Shown here piece by piece: positions 45,678 to 53,384 of a DNA stretch of 64,000 bases (position 1 is its first letter; each line of letters begins with the position of its first letter). Source of the stretch: Actinoallomurus bryophytorum (lineage in GTDB: Bacteria > Actinomycetota > Actinomycetes > Streptosporangiales > Streptosporangiaceae). The DNA lies in contig NZ_VFOZ01000002.1 of assembly GCF_006716425.1 (NCBI RefSeq), positions 558,001 to 622,000 on the forward strand, read 5' to 3'. The notes below the pieces were generated by a model. The model searched no databases. It had not been told where the DNA came from and saw nothing but the letters and a program-made list of their open reading frames with translations. The translations under genes were made by a program, and so were the position numbers.

Positions 45678-46703
45678 ATGGGGGATCGTAAGGACGCAGG
45701 TCAGCGGCCCCACACGGTGGTGATGGTGCTCCTGGACGAGGCCCAGACGCTCGATGTCATCGGCCCGCTGGACGTCTTCGCCGCGGCCAACGACAACGGC
45801 GCACGGTACCGCCTGTGCACGGCCTCACCGGGAGGGCGCGAGGTCCGCACCACGTCGGGAGTCCGCCTGGCCCCGGACCTGGCGCTGGAGAGCCTCTCCG
45901 GCCCGATCGACACGCTGCTCGTGCCCGGACGGACCGACTGGCGTGCCGCGCTCCGCGACACCCGTTTGCTGAACGGGATCGCGCAGCTGTCACAGACGCC
46001 CCGCCGCATCGCCTCCGTGTGCTCGGGCGCCTTCTACCTGGCCGCCATCGGGTTGCTCGACGGCCGCCGTGCCGCGACCCACTGGGCACTGGTGGACGAT
46101 CTGGCCCGGGAGTTCCCCAAGGTCAAGGTGGACCGTGACGCGATCTTCGTACGGGACGGCAACGTCGCCACCTCGGCGGGTGTCACCGCGGGCATCGACC
46201 TCGCCCTGTCACTCGTGGAGGAGGACTTCGGACCGGCGGTGGCGCGCGCCACCGCGAAGTACCTGGTCGTCTTCATGGCACGCCCCGGCGGGCAGTCGCA
46301 GTTCAGCGTCCGGATGGACTCGCCCCCGCCGCGCAATCCCGTGGTGCGGACCATCCTGGACGCGGTGACCGCCGACCCGGGCGGCGACCACACGCGTGAC
46401 ACCCTGGCCGCACGTGCCGGCGTGAGCGTACGGCACCTGACCCGGCTGTTCCGCACCGAGCTCGGTACCACCGCCACCCGTTTCGTCGCACGGACCCGCG
46501 TGGAGGCGGCGACGGGACTCCTGGAGGCCGGCACCGACACCTTGGAGGTCGTCGCGCGGCGGTCGGGCTTCGGCTCGGAGGAGACGATGCGGCGCGCCTT
46601 CAAACGCGAGCTGGGCATCGCGCCGAGCGCGTACCGCGCCCGCTACCGCACGACGTACGTACGGGAGTGCCAGGCACGGCCCGACCATGAGGGTGCCCTT
46701 TGA
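45678..46703 (+). CDS. GlxA-type AraC-family regulator (DJ-1/PfpI plus HTH)
   Basis: A 341-residue transcription factor: an N-terminal DJ-1/PfpI-like domain (LLDEAQTLDVIGPLDVF; nucleophile-elbow Cys in ASVCSGAFYLA) and a C-terminal AraC double HTH (about 235-330; LAARAGVSVRHLTRLFRTE, VARRSGFGSEETMRRAFKRE). GlxA-like proteins typically control amidase, betaine or antibiotic genes. Start ATG after TGCGAGT. Its TGA abuts the TCA (stop) of the convergent exporter gene exactly, the two stop codons forming TGATCA. Target unknown. Confidence 0.93.
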   Translation: MGDRKDAGQRPHTVVMVLLDEAQTLDVIGPLDVFAAANDNGARYRLCTASPGGREVRTTSGVRLAPDLALESLSGPIDTLLVPGRTDWRAALRDTRLLNGIAQLSQTPRRIASVCSGAFYLAAIGLLDGRRAATHWALVDDLAREFPKVKVDRDAIFVRDGNVATSAGVTAGIDLALSLVEEDFGPAVARATAKYLVVFMARPGGQSQFSVRMDSPPPRNPVVRTILDAVTADPGGDHTRDTLAARAGVSVRHLTRLFRTELGTTATRFVARTRVEAATGLLEAGTDTLEVVARRSGFGSEETMRRAFKRELGIAPSAYRARYRTTYVRECQARPDHEGAL

Positions 46704-48326
46704 TCACTCGGCGGTGGCACTGACGGGTTCGGCGGACACGGGCTCGTGTACCGGAGCGCCGCCGCGGCGTAGCAGCAGGCAGAGGGCGGCACCGGCCAGC
46801 AGCACGGCCACGGATACGCCGAGCGTCGGGCGCAGGGCGGTCGCGAACCCGTGGGTGAAGACGTCCTCGATCAGGTTCCGGACCTGTGCGACCAGGGGCC
46901 CCGGCGTGTCACGTGGCACCTGCGCGATCGACTGGCCGGGGCCGATGCGCAGTCCGCCCGCGGCCGCGTGGGAGAAGGCGCCGGTGAACCCCGCGCGCGC
47001 CGTCGCCGGAAGGGCGGCGGAGTCGTGGACGGCACGGGCGTGCATGGCCGCGGTCAGGCGGCCGGCCATGACCGCGCCGGTGACCGCGCCGCCCAGAGTC
47101 GCTCCGAGCTGGCGGCCGGTGTTGAGGATCCCGGACGCCGCAGCGGCGTGGCCCGGCGGGGCGGCCCGCATCGCCTCCGTGGCCAGCGGGGCGAAGACGG
47201 CCCCCATTCCGAGGCCGCCGATTAGGAGCGGAACGGTGAAGGTGAGCGAGGTGGCGTCGGTGGAGTTCACCGCGGCGACTCCGGCGATGCCGACGGCATA
47301 GACGAACAGGCCGGTGAGCAGGACGAACTTGCCCCCGAAGCGGTCGGTCAGACGGCCGGCGAACGGCGCTACCCCCGACAGCGCGATCGTGAACGGGAGC
47401 GCGGTGAGCCCGGAGCGCACCGCCGTCATCCCGAGCGCCGACTGGAGGTTGATCGCATTGACCAGCATCATGCTGAGCAGGGCGAACTGCACCAGGACGT
47501 TGAGCACGACCATGATCGTGAAGGTCCGGTCGGCGAACAACCGCAGTGGCATCAGGGGCTCTGGGCGGTGCCGCTCCCAGACCACGAACGCGGCCAGGAT
47601 CACCACGCCGGCCCCGATGATCTCGGGGATGGTGATGCCGTCGCGGATCTCCGCCCAGGAGTAGCGCTGGCCCTCGATCAGGCCGAAGACCACCGCGGAG
47701 AGGCCGAGCGAGGCGAGCAGCACGCCGACCAGGTCCAGCCGGTGGCGGCGCCCGGTCCGGATGTCCGGGACATGGATGAGGGCGAGCGCGATGCCGGCGG
47801 CCGCGATCGGCAGGTTGACGAAGAAGACCCAGCGCCAGTTCGCGTACGTCGTGAGGACCCCGCCGATCGTCGGGCCTGCCACCGCGGCCAGTCCCGCCAT
47901 CGAGGAGAACACGCCGAAGGCGGCGCCCATCCGCTCCCGGGGGAAGACCGACTGAATGACGACCATGCCCTGAGGGGTGAGGGCCGCCGCACCGACCCCT
48001 TGCAGGACACGCGCGGCGATCAGCTGGCCGGGTGTCTGTGCCACCCCGCACAGCGCGGAGGCCACCGCGAACACCGCCAGCCCGCCGACGAACAGCCGCC
48101 GCGGCCCGAAGATGTCGCCCAGCCTGCTCGCCACGATCAACAGCGCGGTGAACACCAGCAGGTAGGAGTTGACCACCCAGACGGCCTGGTCGAGGGAGGC
48201 GTGCAGGTCCGTGATCAGGCTGGGGATCGCGACGTTCACGATCGTGGTGTCCAGCAGGATCGCGAACGTCCCCAGGCACAGGACGATCAGGGACAGCCAG
48301 GGGCGCGCCGTGCTTCGTTCGGTCAT
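46704..48326 (-). CDS. MFS drug exporter, DHA2 family
   Basis: A 540-residue 14-helix proton antiporter of the EmrB/QacA group: LLDTTIVNVAIPSLITDL in helix 1, GDIFGPRRLF in the first loop, motif C-like GLAAVAGPTIGGVL, and a C-terminal extra pair of helices. Start ATG (MTERST) with GGGAG close upstream. It is divergent from the HxlR-type regulator with a 93-bp shared promoter region that contains a perfect dyad; the regulator probably represses it. Substrate unknown, likely a toxic organic compound. Confidence 0.93.
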   Translation of the reverse strand: MTERSTARPWLSLIVLCLGTFAILLDTTIVNVAIPSLITDLHASLDQAVWVVNSYLLVFTALLIVASRLGDIFGPRRLFVGGLAVFAVASALCGVAQTPGQLIAARVLQGVGAAALTPQGMVVIQSVFPRERMGAAFGVFSSMAGLAAVAGPTIGGVLTTYANWRWVFFVNLPIAAAGIALALIHVPDIRTGRRHRLDLVGVLLASLGLSAVVFGLIEGQRYSWAEIRDGITIPEIIGAGVVILAAFVVWERHRPEPLMPLRLFADRTFTIMVVLNVLVQFALLSMMLVNAINLQSALGMTAVRSGLTALPFTIALSGVAPFAGRLTDRFGGKFVLLTGLFVYAVGIAGVAAVNSTDATSLTFTVPLLIGGLGMGAVFAPLATEAMRAAPPGHAAAASGILNTGRQLGATLGGAVTGAVMAGRLTAAMHARAVHDSAALPATARAGFTGAFSHAAAGGLRIGPGQSIAQVPRDTPGPLVAQVRNLIEDVFTHGFATALRPTLGVSVAVLLAGAALCLLLRRGGAPVHEPVSAEPVSATAE

Positions 48327-48379
48327 GTCTCCCACCGAGATCAGTTAGTCGCTTGAGGAGACTGAGCATGTCAGGGAGT

Positions 48380-48402
48380 GTAAGTCTTTACAAGAGACTT
48401 AC
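48380..48402. promoter_or_regulatory. HxlR-type operator candidate
   Basis: GTAAGTCT-ttacaag-AGACTTAC: exact eight-base arms and seven-base spacer, in the 93-bp region between the exporter and its divergent regulator, 17 bases from the regulator ATG. The sequence around it is AT-rich compared with the window. Position and symmetry fit a winged-helix dimer controlling both genes. Confidence 0.65.
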
Positions 48403-48419
48403 TTTGATAGAGTCATCGC

Positions 48420-48908
48420 ATGCGCTTCACGAGCCTGGCCGACATGCACTGCTCGATCGCCCGCACACTCGACGTGGTGGGCGAATGGTGGACGCTGCTG
48501 ATCCTGCGGGACGCCTTCAAGGGCATCCGGCGGTTCGATGACTTCCAGAGCAGCCTCGGCCTGGCCCGCAGCGTGCTGACCGCCCGCCTGCGCCGCCTCA
48601 CCGAGCACGGCGTCCTCGAACGCCGTGCGTACCAGGAACGCCCGGCGCGCTACGAGTACCACCTCACCGACAAGGGCCGCGCGCTGTTCCCGATCATCGT
48701 CGCGATGCTGAAGTGGGGCGACGACTGGGCCCCCGGCGAGTACGGCCCGCCGGTGATCCTGGTCCATGACACGTGCGGCGAGGCGATGCACCCGGTCCTC
48801 ACCTGCCCGCACTGCCGGGGAGACGTCACGACCGCCAACACGCACGGCGAGGCCGGACCGGGCCGCCTGGCCCGCGAGAAGGCAACCACGGTACCCGCCG
48901 CCGACTGA
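48420..48908 (+). CDS. HxlR-family winged-helix regulator
   Basis: A 162-residue HxlR/MarR-like regulator. The family start CSIARTLDVVGEWWTLLILRD, the recognition region GLARSVLTARLRRLTEHGVL, and the wing ERPARYEYHLTDKGRAL are all clear. The C-terminus carries two CxxC-like pairs (TCPHC and DTCGE), a possible metal or redox site, as in some family members. Divergent from the DHA2 exporter; it probably senses a drug, quinone or aldehyde and derepresses the exporter through the dyad in the shared promoter. Confidence 0.93.
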   Translation: MRFTSLADMHCSIARTLDVVGEWWTLLILRDAFKGIRRFDDFQSSLGLARSVLTARLRRLTEHGVLERRAYQERPARYEYHLTDKGRALFPIIVAMLKWGDDWAPGEYGPPVILVHDTCGEAMHPVLTCPHCRGDVTTANTHGEAGPGRLAREKATTVPAAD

Positions 48909-48957
48909 CGGCGGTCACCTCGATCGACGCCGTCGGCCGGCCGGGGGGCCGCCGGCT

Positions 48958-49285
48958 TTAGCGGCCGGCCGCGCGCAGGCCGTCGAAGACGACCGCCAGG
49001 GCGCGGGCGCGGACGTTCTGGTCGCCGCCGACGTGCTCGGCGGCCTGCGAGGCGCCGACCAGCAGGGTCATCACCTCCGGCAGGCCGACATCGCGGCGCA
49101 CCGCGCCGGTCTCCTGTGCGCGGGTGAGCAGTGCGGCAAGGGCGCGCTTGAGGTCCTGACCGGTCTCGGCCGTGGCCTCGCGCACGTCCACGCCCGCCTC
49201 CATCAGCGCCGCGGAGAAGGCGTTCTTGTTGGCGGCGTGGCCGGCGACGCGGGAGAAGAAGGCGAAGAACGCCTCACCCGGCCAG
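48958..49285 (-). pseudogene. TetR-family regulator, C-terminal fragment
   Basis: About 109 residues match the ligand-binding half of TetR-type regulators (SbtR-like): AFFAFFSRVAGHAANKNAFS, ALLTRAQETGAVRRDVGLPE, MTLLVGASQAAEH and the end ALAVVFDGLRAAG. The N-terminal HTH is absent: upstream on this strand the sequence is the ribosome site and coding region of the plus-strand SnoaL-like gene. The gene was therefore cut at about 49285. The reading frame remains open upstream to 49347 but that part is antisense to the SnoaL gene. Confidence 0.75.
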
Positions 49286-49294
49286 GAGTTTCCC

Positions 49295-49732
49295 ATGTCC
49301 GATCCGACCAGCCCGCGCGCGGTGTTCGAGCGTCTCAGCCGGGGCATCTCCGAGGGCCGCTGGCATGACCTCGCCGACCTCTACGCCGAGGACGCCGTGG
49401 TCGACCAGCCCTTCGTCTCGGCCGCCCCCGGCCACATCGAGGGCCGCGAGACCATCCGCGCCCACTTCGCCGGCGCGGCCGGGATGGGGCTGAGCCTCGT
49501 CGCGCACAACGTGGTGATCCACGAGACGGCGGACCCCGAAGTGGTCATCGCCGAGTTCGACTACGCCGTCACCGGCAGGGAGGGCACGGCCACGGCCGCC
49601 AACATCCAGGTCCTACGGATCCGCGAAGGCCTGATCAGGGCCACCCGCGACTACCACGACCACCTCGCCATCGCCCGCGCCACCGGCGGCGTGCCCGCTC
49701 TGGTCACGGCGCTCACCGAGGCGACCGCATGA
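49295..49732 (+). CDS. SnoaL-like / NTF2-fold protein
   Basis: A 145-residue cone-shaped NTF2/SnoaL-fold protein. Typical features: RLSRGISEGRWHDLADLYAE at the N-terminus, GRETIRAHFA, VVIAEFDYAVTG and the closing strand LRIREGLIRATRDYHDH. Members act as small hydrolases, isomerases or polyketide cyclases or only bind ligands; function here unknown. Start ATG with CAGGAG seven bases upstream. The end overlaps the next, truncated, paralogue start by four bases (ATGA). It abuts the TetR fragment, so the original regulator was probably its repressor. Confidence 0.85.
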   Translation: MSDPTSPRAVFERLSRGISEGRWHDLADLYAEDAVVDQPFVSAAPGHIEGRETIRAHFAGAAGMGLSLVAHNVVIHETADPEVVIAEFDYAVTGREGTATAANIQVLRIREGLIRATRDYHDHLAIARATGGVPALVTALTEATA

Positions 49733-49956
49733 GGAGTCCGCGTGAGGTGGTCGAGCGACTCGTCGAGGGCGTCTCGCACGTGCGGTGGGACGAGCTGCCC
49801 GGCCTGTACGCCGAGGACGCCGTGGTGATGCACCCTCTCGATCGCGCCGGACCCCTGACCGGGCGTGAGGCGCTACGGCGGCACTTCGCCGCCGCGGCCG
49901 GCAGGCTGCCGTCACTCGTCGCGGCCGAGGTCAGGACAGGGCCCGCCAGCGGCTGA
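49729..49956 (+). pseudogene. Second SnoaL-like gene, truncated
   Basis: A 75-residue frame starting with ATG in a four-base overlap with the preceding SnoaL-like gene. SPREVVERLVEGVSHVRWDE, YAEDAVVMHPL and GREALRRHFA match the first half of that neighbour, showing tandem duplication, but after LPSLVAAEV the reading frame passes into the antisense of allantoicase and stops. Normal members are about 130-145 residues, so the beta-sheet half is lost. The junction, near 49930, coincides with the end of the purine operon. Confidence 0.7.
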
Positions 49957-50938
49957 CCAGGTCCCGTTCGCCGTCGCCCGTGAGCTCCCCGTGCAGGCGT
50001 ACGCGGGCCAGGCCGCCGTCGGGGTAGATGTCGACGCGGGCGTGGGTCGCGGCCCGCCCGGTCTCCTCGAGGCGGAAGCGGTGCGCGGTGTCGGGCCGCA
50101 GGCGCGTCCGCGGCAGGAGGTCGAACCACGCCGCCTCGTCCTCCAGCGGCGCCGTGCGCGCGTCGATGCCGCGGATCCGTGCCTCGCCCGGGGCGTTGAA
50201 CACCAGGTTCGTCGTGTCCAGCTCCACGAGCCGCACGAGCCCGGGACCGGCGAGACGCAGCACGATCCAGTCGTTGCCCTCGTCCCGGCGGCGCGCGGTC
50301 TCCCAGCCCTCGGCCTGGTGCCGGGCGAGGCCCGGCATGATCGCGTTCGTGGGCGATGAGTAGAACATGTCGGAGCACGCGGTGACGGCGCCGCCGTTCG
50401 CCAGCGCGGCGAGGTCGATCGTCAGCCCGCTGAGCAGCCACGGATCCGGCACGACCTCGCCGTGCACACGCAGTCGTGCGACGCCGCCGTCGGGGAAGAT
50501 GGCGAGCCGCACATGGGTGAAGCGCCGCTCGGCGGAGACCCCGAACTCATGCGCCGCGTCGCCGGTGAGCGGGCTTCGCGGCACGATCTCCGTCCATCCC
50601 GTCAGCTCCTCGGCGGACGGATGACCCTCGGCCGCGCACGCCTCCACCGTGGCGTACGGCGGGTAGTTGCCGGTGAACCAGGCGGTGTCGACGACCACAC
50701 CGCGTATCACCCCTGGCAGGCCGAGGCGTACGACCGCCCAGTCATGGCCGGCCGAGCGGCGCCGGCGGGTCTCCCAGCCGTCGTACTCCTGGCCCTTGAC
50801 GCCGAAGGTGTGCTCGCGGAAGCCGGGCGGTCCGGGAGTGAGGAGGTTCTCCTTCGCCGCGAACGACTCGTCGCTCGCGGCCATCACGGAGCCGCCGAGC
50901 GTGCGCAGGGCGAGGTCGGGCAGCGCGGTGAAGCTCAC
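49931..50938 (-). CDS. alc: Allantoicase
   Basis: Hydrolyses allantoate to ureidoglycolate and urea in the ureide pathway. 335 residues with two similar beta-jellyroll halves: AASDESFAAKENLLTP and TACSDMFYSSPTNAIMPG each start a half, and GWETRRRRSAGHDWAVVRLG is echoed by GWETARRRDEGNDWIVLRLA; the metal/substrate RxxxHDW or NDW motifs are kept in both. Starts at GTG after GAGGAGGGAGCC, four-base overlap with the allantoinase stop (GTGA). It is the last gene of the operon; its 3' end overlaps the truncated SnoaL frame by 26 bases. Confidence 0.93.
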   Translation of the reverse strand: MSFTALPDLALRTLGGSVMAASDESFAAKENLLTPGPPGFREHTFGVKGQEYDGWETRRRRSAGHDWAVVRLGLPGVIRGVVVDTAWFTGNYPPYATVEACAAEGHPSAEELTGWTEIVPRSPLTGDAAHEFGVSAERRFTHVRLAIFPDGGVARLRVHGEVVPDPWLLSGLTIDLAALANGGAVTACSDMFYSSPTNAIMPGLARHQAEGWETARRRDEGNDWIVLRLAGPGLVRLVELDTTNLVFNAPGEARIRGIDARTAPLEDEAAWFDLLPRTRLRPDTAHRFRLEETGRAATHARVDIYPDGGLARVRLHGELTGDGERDLVSRWRALS

Positions 50939-52233
50939 GGCTCCCTCCTCAGCAGGCGGCCGGGCCGGTCCGTCGCGCCGCGCAGCCAGACCGTCTCGAC
51001 CACGCCGGTCAGCTCCCGCCCGGCGTACGGGGTGACGGGATGCCGCTGGCGCAGCATGCCCGGGTCGACGACGAAGCGACGGTCGGGGTCGAACGCGACG
51101 AGGTCGGCGTCGCGGCCGGCCGCGATGCGCCCCTTGGCGGCGAGCCCGACCAGCTCGGCGGGCCCGGCCGCCATCCAGCGGACCACGTCGGCCAGGCCGT
51201 ACCCGCGCCGCCGCGCCGCGCTCCACACGACCGGCAGGCCGAGCTGCAACGAGGAGATCCCGCCCCAGGCCGAGTCGAACCCGCCCTCTTTCAGCTCCGG
51301 AACGCACGGCGAGTGGTCGGAGACGACGCAGCCGATCACTCCACGGGCCAGGCCACGCCACAACCCGTCCTGGTTGGCGGCCGCGCGGATCGGCGGGCAG
51401 CACTTGAACTCCGTGGCCCCGGCCGGCACCTCCTCGGCGCTCAGAGTCAGGTAGTGGGGGCAGGTCTCGGCGCTGATCCGGACGCCCTCGCTCCGCCATC
51501 GCCGCAGCATCCGCAGGGACCTGGCGTTGGACAGGTGCACGATGTGCACCCGGCAGCCGGTCTCCCGGCTGAGCCCGGCCACCCCCGCGATGGCCGCGCC
51601 CTCGGCCTCCGGCGGCCGGGAGGCGAGGAACTCGGCGTACCCGGGCCCGGCCGGCTCGGACAGGCACTCCGGGTCCTCGGCGTGAACGATCAGCAGGCCG
51701 CCGAACGCGGCGATCTCCCGCATCGCGGCCCGCATCCCGGCCTCGTCCAGCGCGGGGAACTCCTCCACCCCGGACGGTGAGACGAAGCACTTGACGCCGA
51801 ACACGCCGGCCTCATGGAGGTCGCGCAGGTCGCCGGCGTTGCCGGGGATCGCGCCGCCCCAGAATCCGACGTCGACCGAGCACAGGCCCTCGGCGGCGGC
51901 GCGCTTGGTCTCCAGCGCGTCCACCGTGACCGTCGGCGGCAGCGAGTTCAGCGGCATGTCGACGATCGTGGTGACCCCACCGGCGAGCGCGGCGGCCGTG
52001 GCGGTGGCGAACCCCTCCCACTCGGTACGGCCCGGCTCGTTGACGTGCACGTGGCTGTCGACCAGGCCGGGCAGCAGCGCGACGTCACCCAGTTCGACGG
52101 CGTCGTCGGCGTCGAGCGCCGCGTCGTACGAGGCGACCGCGGCGATCCGGCCGTCGCGCACCGCCACGGCCGCGGGCCGCTCACCGTCCGGCAGGACGGT
52201 ACGGCGCGAGCGGATGACCAGGTCGTAGGTCAC
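50935..52233 (-). CDS. allB: Allantoinase
   Basis: Opens the hydantoin ring of allantoin to allantoate; cytoplasmic, binuclear metal centre. 432 residues of the cyclic amidohydrolase family: DSHVHVNEPGRTEWEGF (metal His pair), carboxylated Lys in FGVKCFVS, IVHAED, VHIVHLSNA and VSDHSPC (catalytic Asp). Start GTG, overlapping the glycerate kinase stop (GTGA). Placed before allantoicase and after the enzymes that make allantoin from urate, as expected for the pathway. No allantoin transporter is seen in the operon. Confidence 0.95.
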   Translation of the reverse strand: MTYDLVIRSRRTVLPDGERPAAVAVRDGRIAAVASYDAALDADDAVELGDVALLPGLVDSHVHVNEPGRTEWEGFATATAAALAGGVTTIVDMPLNSLPPTVTVDALETKRAAAEGLCSVDVGFWGGAIPGNAGDLRDLHEAGVFGVKCFVSPSGVEEFPALDEAGMRAAMREIAAFGGLLIVHAEDPECLSEPAGPGYAEFLASRPPEAEGAAIAGVAGLSRETGCRVHIVHLSNARSLRMLRRWRSEGVRISAETCPHYLTLSAEEVPAGATEFKCCPPIRAAANQDGLWRGLARGVIGCVVSDHSPCVPELKEGGFDSAWGGISSLQLGLPVVWSAARRRGYGLADVVRWMAAGPAELVGLAAKGRIAAGRDADLVAFDPDRRFVVDPGMLRQRHPVTPYAGRELTGVVETVWLRGATDRPGRLLRREP

Positions 52234-53384
52234 CGGGCCGCCTCGGCATCGCGCGGGTCGTCCAGCCAGACCTCCCCGATCCGCTCGGCGAGGCGTTCGA
52301 GCAGCGGGCCCGCCTGCTCCATGCACCGGGCCGGGTCCGGCTCGATGTCGGTGAGCGCGTACGCGTCGCGGAAACCGGCTCCCCGCAGTTCGTCGGGTGA
52401 CAGCGTGTTGCGCCCGGCGACGGCGAGCACCGGGACGCCGGCACGTGCGGCCGCCCGCGCCACGCCCGCGGGCGCCTTACCTCGCAGCGTCTGCCGGTCC
52501 AGCGCGCCCTCGCCGGTGATGACGAGCCGTGCCCCGTCCAGGTGTGCCTCGAAGCCCAGCAGGTCGAGCAGGTACGTGATGCCGGGCTCGACCGTCGCGG
52601 ACAGGAACACCATCGCCCCGAACCCCGCACCACCCGCCGCTCCGGCGCCCTCCCGCTCGGCCGCGTCGATGCCCAGGTCACGGCGGACGACCGCGTCGAG
52701 CCGCGCGAGGCCCTCCTCCAGCACCCGCACGTCGTCCGGCCCGGCGCCCTTCTGCGGCCCGAAGACCTGGGCGGCGCCGTCCGGCCCGAGCAGCGGGCTG
52801 TCCACGTCGCTCGCGACGACGACCGTGACGCCGGCGAGGCGGTCCGCCAGGGCCCCGGCCTCGATCCGCGCCAGGCCGCGCAGTGCTCCGCCGCCCTGCG
52901 GCAGCTCCCGGCCGTCCGCGTCGAGCAGCCGGGCGCCGAGTGCGGCGGCCATGCCCGCGCCTCCGTCCGTACAGGCGCTGCCGCCCAGGCCGAGTACGAT
53001 CCGCCGGGCGCCGCGGTCCACGGCGTGGCCGATGAGGTCGCCGGTGCCCCGGCTGGAGGCGGTGAGCGCTTCGAGCCGCCCGCCGGGCAGCACCCGCAGT
53101 CCCGACGCCTCGGCGAGCTCGACCACGGCGACCTCACCCCGCATCGCGTAGGAGGCGGTGACGGTCTCGCCCGTCGGGCCGCCGGCCTGGGCGCGTACCC
53201 GCTCGAAACCCGCGGCCACGGCGGAGTCCACGGTGCCGTCGCCGCCGTCGGCCACCGGCAGCTCCAGGAGCGGCACGTCCGGCCGCGCCCGCCGAAGGCC
53301 CGCGCCGATGTGCGCGGCCACCTCGGGCCCGCCGAGCGAGCCCTTGAACTTGTCCGGCGCGATCACCACGTGCCCGGCGTTCAT
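52230..53384 (-). CDS. glxK: Glycerate kinase (GlxK/GarK type)
   Basis: Phosphorylates D-glycerate, the last step of the route from glyoxylate (released from ureidoglycolate) through tartronate semialdehyde to central metabolism. 384 residues: VIAPDKFKGSLGG at the N-terminus, LPVADGGDGTVD, GLGGSACTDGGAGM and ITGEGALDRQTLRGKAP are family signatures. Its ATG overlaps the 8-oxoguanine deaminase stop (ATGA), its stop overlaps the allantoinase start. The glyoxylate carboligase and reductase needed to reach glycerate are not in this window. Confidence 0.93.
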   Translation of the reverse strand: MNAGHVVIAPDKFKGSLGGPEVAAHIGAGLRRARPDVPLLELPVADGGDGTVDSAVAAGFERVRAQAGGPTGETVTASYAMRGEVAVVELAEASGLRVLPGGRLEALTASSRGTGDLIGHAVDRGARRIVLGLGGSACTDGGAGMAAALGARLLDADGRELPQGGGALRGLARIEAGALADRLAGVTVVVASDVDSPLLGPDGAAQVFGPQKGAGPDDVRVLEEGLARLDAVVRRDLGIDAAEREGAGAAGGAGFGAMVFLSATVEPGITYLLDLLGFEAHLDGARLVITGEGALDRQTLRGKAPAGVARAAARAGVPVLAVAGRNTLSPDELRGAGFRDAYALTDIEPDPARCMEQAGPLLERLAERIGEVWLDDPRDAEAAR

